From positions 10,962 through 74,961 of the forward strand of contig JAXHVI010000140.1 in the NCBI GenBank assembly GCA_034189195.1: a stretch of 64,000 nt of DNA, written 5' to 3'. The stretch is from Desulfosudis sp034189195 (GTDB lineage: Bacteria > Desulfobacterota > Desulfobacteria > Desulfobacterales > Desulfosudaceae). Of the stretch, positions 15,840-24,148 are shown piece by piece. The position numbers and the translations under genes are program-made. The first letter of the stretch is position 1. Every line of letters begins with the position of its first letter. Below the pieces are notes generated by a model. That model saw nothing but the letters and a program-made list of their open reading frames with translations. It did no database searches and was not told the DNA's origin.

Positions 15840-17639
15840 CTAAAACCGTTCAAACTCCGAATCCATTCGGTCTATTATCTCCTGCCGCCGGGGCGGTTCC
15901 TGGCCCGTAGACCCGCCAGGACGGGCCGGCCCGGAATCCGTGACCAGAGCCGGGGAATCGTTGTGTTCCAGGAGTTCCGGCTCATGAGCGTCCTGGCTCG
16001 TCTGCCGGTGGTCCGCCTGCCCCGCTTCCGCCTTCTTAAAAAAGGCCATGATGTCCTGCAGCTGCTGGGCCTGTCCGGCCAGGGCCTGGGCCGTTGAAGA
16101 GACCTCCTCGGCCAAGGAGGCGTTCTGCTGAACCACCTGGTCCAATTGAGAAATCGCCGCGTTGACCTGGGCCGCGTCGGCGGCCTGCTCTTTTGAAGCC
16201 GCGCTGATCTCCTGCACCAGCTCAGCGGTCCGGCGAATATCAGGCACCATCTTTTCCAGCATGGCGCCGGCCGCCTCGGCCACGGCCACGCTGCCGGAGG
16301 ACATGCCGGCGATCTCCTTGGCCGCCTCGCCGCTGCGCTCGGCCAGTTTCCGCACTTCGGCGGCCACCACGGCAAAGCCCCGGCCCGCGTCGCCGGCCCG
16401 GGCCGCCTCAATGGCCGCGTTCAAGGCCAGCAGGTTGGTCTGCCGGGCGATTTCTTCAATAATGGAGATCTTCTCGGCGATATCCTTCATGGCCTTCACC
16501 GTATCCCGCACCTGGCGGCCTCCCTCTTCCGCGTCACGGGCCGCCTGGGCCGCTATCCGCTCGGTTTCCGAAGCGTTGTCCGCGTTCTGGCTGATGTTGG
16601 AACTCATCTGTTCCATGCTGGAGGTGATCTCCTCCAGGTGGGAGGCCTGCTCGGTGGCCCCCTGGGACAGCTCCTCTGAAGACGAACTCGTCTCCTCGCT
16701 GCCCGAGGCCACCTGCTCTGAGGCAACCTGCAACTGCGCCGCCACTTTTCCCAGGCGTTCTCTCATCCGGATCACCACATGGATGATATCCTGAAACTCA
16801 TCCAAAATGGCGGTCCTTGCCGGTTCGGTGGTCAGATCCCCCGCCTGGACGGTTCTGGCGGTATATCCAACGGCGTTCAGCTTTAAAGAAATATTTTTGA
16901 TGATCAGAACGGAAAGGAGAAAAGCCAGCGCAATCCCGATGGCCGAGATGATTACTATCTTTGTCACAAGCTCCATCATTTCAATGCCCGGCGTGGCGAT
17001 ATAAATCAGAAAATAGGACAGCAGCAGTAAAAAAGGAACAGTGGCGGCAAGAAAGAAGCAAACCGCCATTTTAAACGACGTATTCAACCTCGGCAGCGAA
17101 TCAAATGCGATCCATTGCGGGAAGACCCCAACGTTTAAGTATCGCTGGACATGAATCTCCATGGTCAGAAAACATACGACCCCTCCAAGAGAGATGGCGA
17201 TAAACAGCAGAATGATGATGTTGATGTTCTGTGCCGCCGTCATGTCGCAATACATGAAAAGCGGAACAAAAGCAACGGCCAGGCCGGCGGCCCAACAAAA
17301 AACCCCGTTGAAAAACTTCTTATAAGGGAGCATCAGGAAGTGCCGCAATACGGTCCTGTAATCCGCGTCATCCACCGTCCGGCCTTCTAGCAGTTTATTA
17401 AAATATCTTACCCCCGGCCCCAACAGGGTGTAGTTGAAAATCACGGTGGGAATCATTGAAAAAAGAATGCCCGCGGGTATGCTGAATATGAGAATACCCC
17501 TCTGGTCCTCGTTGAAAGCCATGTTGGACCAGAGATGAAACGCAACAATGGGCACAAGAAAAAAATAGGCAAGCCCCTCATTCAGTATCAGCGCATTGAC
17601 AACAAACCGCCGGAGCTGTTCTGCTTTTTCTCCATTCAT
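15840..17639 (-). CDS. mcp: Methyl-accepting chemotaxis protein, multi-membrane-segment type
   Basis: About 599 residues from ATG 17639. The N-terminal 260 residues hold about six hydrophobic segments with short loops and no large periplasmic domain, so the sensor is within the membrane or senses redox/energy. A HAMP-like stretch follows, then the MCP signalling domain with the hairpin tip IARQTNLLALNAAIEAARAG. The C-terminal 60 residues are a flexible tether ending DSEFERF, similar to CheR/CheB docking pentapeptides. The start region is a tandem 15-bp duplication (17637-17666) that repeats ribosome site and ATG, so ATG 17654 may also be used. Confidence 0.88.
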   Translation of the reverse strand: MNGEKAEQLRRFVVNALILNEGLAYFFLVPIVAFHLWSNMAFNEDQRGILIFSIPAGILFSMIPTVIFNYTLLGPGVRYFNKLLEGRTVDDADYRTVLRHFLMLPYKKFFNGVFCWAAGLAVAFVPLFMYCDMTAAQNINIIILLFIAISLGGVVCFLTMEIHVQRYLNVGVFPQWIAFDSLPRLNTSFKMAVCFFLAATVPFLLLLSYFLIYIATPGIEMMELVTKIVIISAIGIALAFLLSVLIIKNISLKLNAVGYTARTVQAGDLTTEPARTAILDEFQDIIHVVIRMRERLGKVAAQLQVASEQVASGSEETSSSSEELSQGATEQASHLEEITSSMEQMSSNISQNADNASETERIAAQAARDAEEGGRQVRDTVKAMKDIAEKISIIEEIARQTNLLALNAAIEAARAGDAGRGFAVVAAEVRKLAERSGEAAKEIAGMSSGSVAVAEAAGAMLEKMVPDIRRTAELVQEISAASKEQAADAAQVNAAISQLDQVVQQNASLAEEVSSTAQALAGQAQQLQDIMAFFKKAEAGQADHRQTSQDAHEPELLEHNDSPALVTDSGPARPGGSTGQEPPRRQEIIDRMDSEFERF

Positions 17640-17666
17640 TGTACCTTCCTCCATTGTACCTTCCTC
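17637..17666 (-). repeat. Tandem 15-bp repeat containing the MCP ribosome site and start codon
   Basis: Two exact adjacent copies of a 15-bp unit (on the minus strand GAGGAAGGTACAATG). Each holds a Shine-Dalgarno GAGGAAGG and an ATG, and the unit length keeps the frame. The result is two equivalent in-frame translation starts, five codons apart. Confidence 0.85.
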
Positions 17667-17719
17667 AAAATTTCCCGGGCCGTCTTTTCCGGTTGCCGCC
17701 TGAGATAGCCCGGCCCTCA

Positions 17720-17779
17720 TCAGAATCGTTCAAACTCATGGTCAGCGTCGTCGTCATCCGCGAAATCCTTGTCTTCATC
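17720..17779 (-). pseudogene. Vestigial receptor-like tail in an alternate frame after cheA
   Basis: In the frame shifted from the cheA stop, the minus strand reads DEDKDFADDDDADHEFERF followed by TGA. The final EFERF is the same as the last five residues of the MCP at 15840-17639. It is either the remains of a second MCP's docking tail or a cheA extension lost by frameshift. Short, so uncertain. Confidence 0.35.
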
Positions 17780-19859
17780 GTTCCGTCCCCTGTTGTTCCG
17801 CCTTCTGAATCAGCGGTTCCACGTCCAGGATCAGGGCGATGCAGCCGTCACCCTGGATGGTAGCGCCGGAAACCCCCTGTATATCTTTATAGGCCCGGCC
17901 CAGGTTCTTGACGACCGCCTGCTGCAGGCCGATGATCTCATCCACCACCAGCCCCACCATCCGCTTTTCCAGGGAGGCCACCACCACCTGCTCGTGTTGC
18001 GGCGGGGAGCCCTTAATGCCGAACCACTCCCGCAACCGGAGAAAGGGCACCAGCTGGTCCCGCAGGCTGATAAATCCCTCCCTGCGGCGGTGATGCTCCA
18101 GGCACTCGCTGACCACGGCCAGGGGCACGATAAAATGTTCCCGGTCGATGCGAACCTCAAGGCCGTCAATGATGGCCAGGGTCAATGGAATGGTCATGCG
18201 AACGGTGGTTCCCTGGCCCTTTATGCTGGATACCGACACCTTGCCCCGCAGGGCCGTGATGTTCTGCCGAACCACGTCCATGCCCACGCCCCGCCCCGAC
18301 ATGTCGCTGATTTGGCCGGCCGTGGAAAAACCGGGTTCAAAGATAAAGTTGAGCACTTCCTTTTCCGAGGGCGCGGCCCCGGATGCCAGCAGCCCCCTTT
18401 CAACGGCCTTGGCCCGGACCGCCTCCGGGTCGATGCCCCGGCCGTCATCGGCAATGGTGATGATCACGTTGCCGCCGGCATGCTCGGCTGAAAAAACAAT
18501 CTTGCCATGGCGCGGCTTACCGGCCCGCTCCCGTTCTTCCGGGTTCTCGATGCCGTGATCAATGCTGTTCCGCAACAGGTGTACCAGGGGATCGTCCAGC
18601 CGCTCGATAACCGTCTTGTCCAGCTCAGTGGCCGCGCCCTCAGTGACCAGGTCCACCTCCTTGCCCTTTTGCGCGGAAAAATCCCACGCCACCCGCTTGA
18701 ACTTGCCGAAGCTCGACCCGATGGGCAGCATGCGGATATCCAGGGTGGTGTCCCTCAGGTCATTGCTGAGCCGCTCGATCACCTCGGCGATCTCACTCAG
18801 GGTGGCATCCTCGTGCTGATCGGCCAGCCGGGAAAGGCGGGTCTGGGCGATCACCAGCTCCCCCACCAGGTTTACCAGCTGATCCAGCTTCCTGGCCTGG
18901 ACCCGCATGCTGGATGTGGTCTTTGCCGGAGCAGCGGGCGCTGAAACACCGGCCTCGGCGGACGGCACGGCGCCGGGACCGGTGTTGACGGCTGCTGGAG
19001 CAGAATCCGTCTTCCGGTCGCCCGCCACCACCTCCCCGGAAACCATTCGCCGCAGTCCTTCAATGTCGATGGAGGCGTCTTTCAGCAGCACGGGCGCCAG
19101 TCGGTCAAAAACAGGGGCCTCCCGGCCCGGTTGCAACGCGTCAGTCAACAGGCCGATGGCAAGATCGCACTTGTCCTCCACGAAAATAAAAACATCCTGA
19201 ATGGCGTTCTGCCCCTGGTCGGTGGCCAGCAGGATATCCCACCAGGTGTAGCACCGTTCCGGGTCCATGCCATCCAGCAACGGCACACTTTCCACGTGGG
19301 CCACCACACGGGCCGCACCCATTTCATGCAGCTCATCCAGGAGAAACAGCGGGTTGGTCCCGGTTGTAAAAATACCGGGCCGGGGCTTGAAGCGAATATG
19401 GTAAAGGGACCAGGCCGAAGCCTCAGGAGTGCCGTCCGTCGCCTTTGGGCTATCAGAAGCCGCGTCTTTGCCGGTCATGACGTCCGCCGTGATCTGCCGA
19501 AAGGCGACCAGCAGATCGGCAACCGTCTCGGGGCCATCCAGTCCGGGGTCATCCACCAGCATCTGAAACCGGTCCTTGGCCGCCAGGGTCAGCTCCACCA
19601 GCCGGTTGTCAACGGCAAAGGAGCCGTTCCGGACATCGTCAAAAATGGTCTCCAGTTCGTGGGCCAGTTCCGAAATCCGGTCAAAGCCGAACATGGCGCC
19701 CGACCCTTTGAGCGTATGCAGGGCGCGAAAGGCCCGGTTGATCAGTTCCATGTCCTCCGGGGCATGGACCAGTTCAAGAAGGGCGCTTTCCAGCTCCGGC
19801 AGCAGTTCTTCCCTGGCCTCTTCGATAAATGCCTGTCGAACCCTGGATTCAGTCGTCAT
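17775..19859 (-). CDS. cheA: Chemotaxis histidine kinase CheA
   Basis: A 694-residue CheA. The P1 HPt domain has H48 in FRALHTLKGSGAMF; a long P2-like linker covers about 130-300 (Ala/Pro-rich near 285-305); the dimerisation P3 domain includes LDQLVNLVGELVIAQTRL; the ATP domain has NSIDHGIENPEER and the G-box SGRGVGMDVVRQNI; the CheW-like P5 domain ends the protein. It phosphorylates CheY and CheB. The gene is third in the operon, after REC-like and STAS genes. The ribosome site is weak, so expression may rely on coupling. Confidence 0.93.
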   Translation of the reverse strand: MTTESRVRQAFIEEAREELLPELESALLELVHAPEDMELINRAFRALHTLKGSGAMFGFDRISELAHELETIFDDVRNGSFAVDNRLVELTLAAKDRFQMLVDDPGLDGPETVADLLVAFRQITADVMTGKDAASDSPKATDGTPEASAWSLYHIRFKPRPGIFTTGTNPLFLLDELHEMGAARVVAHVESVPLLDGMDPERCYTWWDILLATDQGQNAIQDVFIFVEDKCDLAIGLLTDALQPGREAPVFDRLAPVLLKDASIDIEGLRRMVSGEVVAGDRKTDSAPAAVNTGPGAVPSAEAGVSAPAAPAKTTSSMRVQARKLDQLVNLVGELVIAQTRLSRLADQHEDATLSEIAEVIERLSNDLRDTTLDIRMLPIGSSFGKFKRVAWDFSAQKGKEVDLVTEGAATELDKTVIERLDDPLVHLLRNSIDHGIENPEERERAGKPRHGKIVFSAEHAGGNVIITIADDGRGIDPEAVRAKAVERGLLASGAAPSEKEVLNFIFEPGFSTAGQISDMSGRGVGMDVVRQNITALRGKVSVSSIKGQGTTVRMTIPLTLAIIDGLEVRIDREHFIVPLAVVSECLEHHRRREGFISLRDQLVPFLRLREWFGIKGSPPQHEQVVVASLEKRMVGLVVDEIIGLQQAVVKNLGRAYKDIQGVSGATIQGDGCIALILDVEPLIQKAEQQGTER

Positions 19860-19921
19860 TGGGTCACCACGCTTTTATGGCAATCGTGCCGTTTTTCTGT
19901 CCGGCGTTCGTAAAAGCCCCT

Positions 19922-20257
19922 TTACCCCACATCCCCGGCCTGCATTGCGTCTGATGACGCCTTGAAGAGGCAGGACCCGCAGTCGCATTTTCGACAGGCA
20001 GACGCCATGCCGCTCTTTTCCAACTGTCGCGAAAAGGCCGCCGGGGGTGGAACATCGAGTGCAAGATGTTTGTCGCGCTGCGCAAAGCTCCGGGCAGCCG
20101 AACATATAACCTGGAAAAACGAAACGTCGCACCGGCCCACGGCCGACATGTCCACCGCCACCTGGTCATCAGACTGTTCGAGCAGGTGGCAAAACAGATG
20201 GTGCAACTCTTCGGCGCGATTGACCAGGCAATCCCCGTGCAGCACGATCTTTCCCAT
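19922..20257 (-). CDS. STAS domain protein (anti-sigma antagonist-like)
   Basis: A 111-residue protein of the STAS fold: GKIVLHGDCLVNRAEELHHL, then DDQVAVDMSAVGRCDVSFFQ, which holds the conserved Ser/Asp-containing loop of antagonists of the SpoIIAA/MlaB type, followed by a helix. It ends with a Cys-rich stretch CRKCDCGSCLF (four Cys within ten residues) that could bind metal and is unusual for STAS proteins. AAAGGAA precedes the ATG. It sits between a REC-like gene and cheA, so it likely regulates or docks to this chemosensory complex. Confidence 0.75.
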   Translation of the reverse strand: MGKIVLHGDCLVNRAEELHHLFCHLLEQSDDQVAVDMSAVGRCDVSFFQVICSAARSFAQRDKHLALDVPPPAAFSRQLEKSGMASACRKCDCGSCLFKASSDAMQAGDVG

Positions 20258-20274
20258 TCTTCGGGTTCCTTTCT

Positions 20275-20664
20275 TCAGGCGGTGCCGGCCCCTTTGCCCC
20301 TGCTGTTTTTCACCCGGTTTTCCAGCATCAGCAGAACGGTGTCGTCATTGGCGTCAAACGTCATATACCGGGGGTAGAGCTTCAACAACCGGGCGATCTG
20401 TTCATCCGATGTGATGCCGCTTAAAACGAGAATGATATTAAGCCCCTTTAAATCACCCTGATACGCCAGGAGCTCGGAAATCGGCGAATTGCCGCCCACA
20501 TGCACCACCATCACATCCACATCATAAAGCCCGTCCTTCAACCGCTGTTCCAGGGCCTTCATGTCGTACAGGTATTCCGCCATGCCCGGCATTCTCTGGC
20601 GTATCCGTTTTTCAAGACCGTTGGCCGATGATGCGTGGCTGCATAAATTCGTATAAATAATCAT
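20275..20664 (-). CDS. REC-like small protein heading the chemosensory operon
   Basis: A 129-residue alpha/beta protein. The pattern of short strands (YDVDVMVVHVGG, LNIILVLSG, PRYMTFDANDD) is receiver-like, but the phospho-Asp strand reads MVVHVGGN, so the acceptor Asp is not in place. I cannot name the family. AAGGATAT precedes the ATG. It is the first gene downstream of the sigma54-type promoter at 20712-20727, about 40 bases from its predicted start. A pseudo-receiver that signals by binding is possible. Confidence 0.5.
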   Translation of the reverse strand: MIIYTNLCSHASSANGLEKRIRQRMPGMAEYLYDMKALEQRLKDGLYDVDVMVVHVGGNSPISELLAYQGDLKGLNIILVLSGITSDEQIARLLKLYPRYMTFDANDDTVLLMLENRVKNSRGKGAGTA

Positions 20665-20964
20665 GTTTATATATCCTTCCCATGAATTTTACAACTGTAC
20701 CACCCGGTATCAGCAAAAAATGTGCCTTCATTCCCGTTAATGTTTAATATCAAATAAAAACAATCTTTTGTTTTCAGGCAACCAGGTATCCTGTCTTATC
20801 ATCGACCGTTTGCGATGAAAACAGGTGAACCGCCAAAAGGGGGTGGATAAGCATATAATAAATTATTACAAATACTTATAGTATTAAAAGGAAGGCGTTA
20901 CTTTCCAGAAAAGCTGGAGGCCACTCCTGTAAAATGGGACAGGTGCTTATTGACAGCAGAGGGG
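20665..20964. other. Intergenic region carrying the operon promoter
   Basis: Three hundred AT-rich bases between the activator gene and the chemosensory operon, both on the minus strand. It holds the sigma54-type site at 20712-20727. Binding sites for the activator are expected about 100-200 bases upstream of it (20800-20940), but I cannot pick out a clear dyad. Confidence 0.5.
20712..20727 (-). promoter_or_regulatory. Sigma54 (-24/-12) promoter of the chemosensory operon
   Basis: On the minus strand AGGCACATTTTTTGCT matches the consensus TGGCACRNNNNTTGCW at every fixed position except the first. The GG and GC elements have the correct spacing. The predicted start is near 20700, giving a 36-base leader to ATG 20664. 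The gene just upstream (20965-22392) encodes a sigma54 activator. Confidence 0.75.
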
Positions 20965-22392
20965 TTATTTTTTCACGGTCAGATCGTGTTTACTGATCAG
21001 GCCGTAAATTCGGGACTTGCTCATGTCGGCGATCTTGACCATTTGGCCGATGTCGCCGTCGGTGGTGGCCAGAAGCCTTTCAAAATAGGTCTTTTCAACC
21101 GTTTCCAGCACCTGCTTTCTGAAATCCTGCCAGGTGAGCATCTTCTGATCCTTCAGAGCCGCAAAAAGTTCAGCGCCCGGTTCCGATGACGATGGTGCCG
21201 ATGCGCCGGCCACCCCCGCCTGCCGGCGAATAACCGCGGAACGAATCTCCAGAGGCAGATGTTTATGGAACAAAGCCGGAATGGCGCGGGTCGAACAGAC
21301 CACCTGGTCAAGAACATTCACCAGTTCCCGGACGTTACCGGGCCACTCATAGTCACAAAGGCACTGCAGAAATTCCGGATGCACGGTTTTGGGCTCAATG
21401 TCCATACGCCGGCATATCCTGGAGATATAATGAGAGACCAACTCGGGAATGTCCTCTTTCCGGTTGCGCAGCGGCGGCGGCACGATCTTCTGTGCCTTTA
21501 CACGGTAAAGCAGATCGTTGCGAAAGGCGCCGCTTTTCGCCATTTCATCCAGATCCCGGTTGGTGGCGGAAATCAGGCGGAAATCGCTTTTCACCTCCGT
21601 GGTGCTGCCCACGGGCCGGAACTTTTTTTCCTCCAGCACCCGCAGAAATTTTTTCTGTATTTCCAGGGGCAGCTCGCCGATCTCATCTAAAAACAGGGTC
21701 CCCCGGTGGGCCAGCTTGATCAGCCCGTCCCGGTCCCGGCCCGCATCCGTAAACGCCCCTTTCACATGGCCGAAAAGGCTGCTCTCAATCAGGGTCTCGC
21801 TTAAGGCCGTGCAGTCCACCACCACGAAATTGAACTCCGCCCGCTGGCTGTTCAGATGAATGGCCCTGGCAAACAGCTCCTTGCCGGTGCCGGTTTCACC
21901 GGATAAAAGGACGCTGTGGTCTCCGTCCGCCGCCTCGGCCATCTGCTCCAGGCAGTCACTGATGACCTGGCTGGAGCCCACGATATCGTTTCGCTTGAGA
22001 ATGCGACGCTTCGTGCCGATCATCTTGGCCTGGCGAAACTCCAGGGCACGGCGAATGGAAAGAATGATCTTTTTAATGTTGATCGGCTTTTCGACATAAT
22101 CCCATGCCCCGTGCTCCAGGGCCAGGCCGGCGGCATCCGGGTGGCCGTAGCCGGTCATGATGAGCACCTCGGGGGCGGCTGTCACGCCGACAAAAAAGGA
22201 GAGCGCGTCCAGGCCGCTGCCGTCAGGCAGTTGAATATCCAGCAGCACCACGTCAAAGGACTTCGCGCCGATGATTTCCCGTGCTTCGGCCAGAGTATGT
22301 ACGCACACCGGAAGCCACCCCTCCTGGGACACGATCTCAGACAGCAGCATGGCCACCATGGGTTCATCATCAACGATCAGTATGTGTGACAT
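20965..22392 (-). CDS. Sigma54-dependent NtrC-family response regulator
   Basis: A 475-residue three-domain activator. Receiver: D52 in LLDIQLPDGSG. AAA+ domain: Walker A GETGTGKE at 165-172, sigma54-contact loop GAFTDA at 212-217 (usual form GAFTGA), Walker B GTLFLDEI at 231-238 and the arginine-finger FRNDLLYRV region. C-terminal Fis-type helix-turn-helix: GDIGQMVKIADMSKSRIYGLI. The Gly-to-Asp change in the loop is seen in some activators and need not abolish function. It probably drives the sigma54 promoter at 20712-20727. Its PAS kinase neighbour is broken, so its phosphate source is unclear. Confidence 0.9.
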   Translation of the reverse strand: MSHILIVDDEPMVAMLLSEIVSQEGWLPVCVHTLAEAREIIGAKSFDVVLLDIQLPDGSGLDALSFFVGVTAAPEVLIMTGYGHPDAAGLALEHGAWDYVEKPINIKKIILSIRRALEFRQAKMIGTKRRILKRNDIVGSSQVISDCLEQMAEAADGDHSVLLSGETGTGKELFARAIHLNSQRAEFNFVVVDCTALSETLIESSLFGHVKGAFTDAGRDRDGLIKLAHRGTLFLDEIGELPLEIQKKFLRVLEEKKFRPVGSTTEVKSDFRLISATNRDLDEMAKSGAFRNDLLYRVKAQKIVPPPLRNRKEDIPELVSHYISRICRRMDIEPKTVHPEFLQCLCDYEWPGNVRELVNVLDQVVCSTRAIPALFHKHLPLEIRSAVIRRQAGVAGASAPSSSEPGAELFAALKDQKMLTWQDFRKQVLETVEKTYFERLLATTDGDIGQMVKIADMSKSRIYGLISKHDLTVKK

Positions 22393-22401
22393 CGGTTTTC
22401 C

Positions 22402-22992
22402 TTATTTTATGACGACGAGGATCGCTCCGCCTCTGTCCTCTCTTCCATGGCAGCCCTGTCTTCCCTGTTCACGGCGGCCGGTATCCGCAGGACAAAAGTG
22501 ATACCATTCCCCGGTTCGCTGACAATCCTGATCTGTCCCTGGTGCCGGGCCACGATGCCCTGCACCGTGGCCAGTCCCAGGCCGCTGCCCGCTTTCCACA
22601 AAAGCGGTTCGGATCTTTACCTTTTCAGTAATATCGTCGGCCACACAGAGCAGTTTGTCCAGGTTGCCGGAAGCGTCCCGCACCGTGTCAAACGTAGCCT
22701 GAACATGGCGGACCTGGCCCTGCTTGTTGATGACCCGGTAGGTAAGGGATTGAATCTTGTCAAGCCTTTTGTCAAAGGCATTGGCCATCAGGGAGACCAT
22801 CCGGTCTCTGTCATCAGGATGGATAAGGGAAAGGGCGTTCTTTCCCTGAAGCGCGGCCGGCGTATAGCCCGCTTCATTGGGAGAATTAAGGTAAAGGAAC
22901 CGGGCCTTCTTGTCGAAAACCGCCACCATGGAGCTGGTATTCTCCAGAAAAAGTCTGGCGAGTTCGTCTGAGAGCTGAATCGGGTTGCCCAT
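22402..22992 (-). pseudogene. PAS-domain sensor histidine kinase with the catalytic core deleted
   Basis: From 22992 the frame gives a good PAS domain: ELARLFLENTSSMVAVFDKK, RFLYLNSPNEAGY, LSLIHPDDRDR, VRDASGNLDKLLCVADDITEKVK. The usual next elements (the phosphorylated His helix and the ATP N- and G1-boxes) are missing. At about 22600 the sequence jumps to the kinase tail GSGLGLATVQGIVARHQGQI and GNGITFVLRIPAA, which is in another frame (about 22407-22601). So some 180-200 residues were deleted with a frameshift. The product cannot phosphorylate. It was presumably the partner kinase of the response regulator downstream. Confidence 0.75.
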
Positions 22993-23496
22993 TTCCTAAA
23001 CCCGTTCGCGGGGTTTTCCGGTCCTGAGTCACCGGCGCCGCCTATGAATAAAACAAAAACAGGGAACCGGAAAACAAAACGCGCCGCAGACGGCCCGGCG
23101 CAGCCCCCCGGTAACAATTGCATTTCATGCTATATCCCAGCCGACATAAAAAATCAATAAGATCATCATGTTTTGCCAAACCCGCGCTGACCGCCAAAAC
23201 CCTTTTGCGACAATACCCTTGAACAAAAATTTTTAACATTGACACGCTTCATGCGGCGCACAATAATCAGCCATATTCTCATCTTAAGGCCTTTCTTTTC
23301 CCGGCCTGACCTCACGCCACAACCGGAATCCGCCCCCGCACATCCCACTGTCACAGAACCGACCCGGTTTCCGCCCACTGTTCACTCAAAATTCGATCCC
23401 CATTCCGCCATCCCCTTGACAGGCCCAGGGCCAATATTACATTTTTGAAAAAAACCGATTATCGCTTTAAAAACGTGACAGAAAAGGAGGTGCGCT
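22993..23496. other. Intergenic region between broken kinase and hsp20
   Basis: About 500 bases with no credible gene; open frames here have no ribosome sites or domain likeness. The right end (23408-23445) holds a heat-shock-like promoter for the downstream gene. Confidence 0.5.
23411..23440 (+). promoter_or_regulatory. Possible sigma32-type heat-shock promoter for hsp20
   Basis: TCCCCTTGACA (23411-23421) is close to the sigma32 -35 region (CCCTTGAA), and GGGCCAATATT lies about 8-13 bases on, loosely like CCCCATNT. The spacing is short for sigma70 but near the heat-shock range. The downstream gene is a small heat-shock protein, which favours this reading. Weak evidence. Confidence 0.35.
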
Positions 23497-24063
23497 ATGG
23501 ATATCAAAAAGTTCATCCCCTGGAACTGGTTTAAGAAGGAAGAGGAAAGTACCGACAAAACCGTACCGGTGAGGCATGAAGGCGCACAAGGTCGAAGCCT
23601 GGTTCAGAGCAGCCCGATCCAACAGTTCCACCAGGAAATCGACCGGCTTTTTGAACGGATGCTGAGAGGACTTGATCTCTCCCCGTTCGGCCTTGACATG
23701 CCGTTCACGCCTCTGGTGGCCGACAGTCTGCTCAAGCCCAGCCTGGATTTGAGCGCCACCGACAAGGCATACACGCTTTCGGTGGAACTCCCCGGAGTAA
23801 ACGAAAAAGACGTGTCTCTGGAAATCGCCAACGATACCCTGACCATCCGGGGTGAAAAAAAACAGGAGGCCGAAGAAAAAGATAAAAATTTCTACCGGGT
23901 GGAACGGGCCTACGGTGCATTCCAGCGGGTACTCTCCCTTCCGGAAGACGTGGATCAGGATGGGCTCAAGGCACGGTTTGAAAAGGGTGTATTGACCGTG
24001 ACCATGCCCAGGAAGGCCGTGCCGGAATCCGGCGTGAAAAGGATCGACATTCAATCCGGCTGA
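23497..24063 (+). CDS. Small heat-shock protein Hsp20 (alpha-crystallin family)
   Basis: A 188-residue protein with an excellent ribosome site (AAAAGGAGGTG). The alpha-crystallin domain spans about 78-188: PSLDLSATDKAYTLSVELPGV, NDTLTIRGEKKQEAEEKD, FQRVLSLPEDVDQDGLKARF and GVLTVTMPRK, ending with IDIQSG instead of a clear IxI motif. The N-terminal 75 residues contain FHQEIDRLFERML, typical of this family. It holds denatured proteins as an ATP-independent chaperone. Two further genes follow on the same strand before a strong terminator, forming a stress-type unit. Confidence 0.92.
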   Translation: MDIKKFIPWNWFKKEEESTDKTVPVRHEGAQGRSLVQSSPIQQFHQEIDRLFERMLRGLDLSPFGLDMPFTPLVADSLLKPSLDLSATDKAYTLSVELPGVNEKDVSLEIANDTLTIRGEKKQEAEEKDKNFYRVERAYGAFQRVLSLPEDVDQDGLKARFEKGVLTVTMPRKAVPESGVKRIDIQSG

Positions 24064-24148
24064 TGGCCGCCCTGTCGACATTCCTTTCGACTGGAAAAGA
24101 CACCCGGCCCGGCCATCTGAAAAAACCAAAAATTAATGGAGGCAACTG

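Noticed and set aside
23042..23378. Small open frames before hsp20 as genes
   Set aside because: No ribosome site, odd composition and no family likeness.
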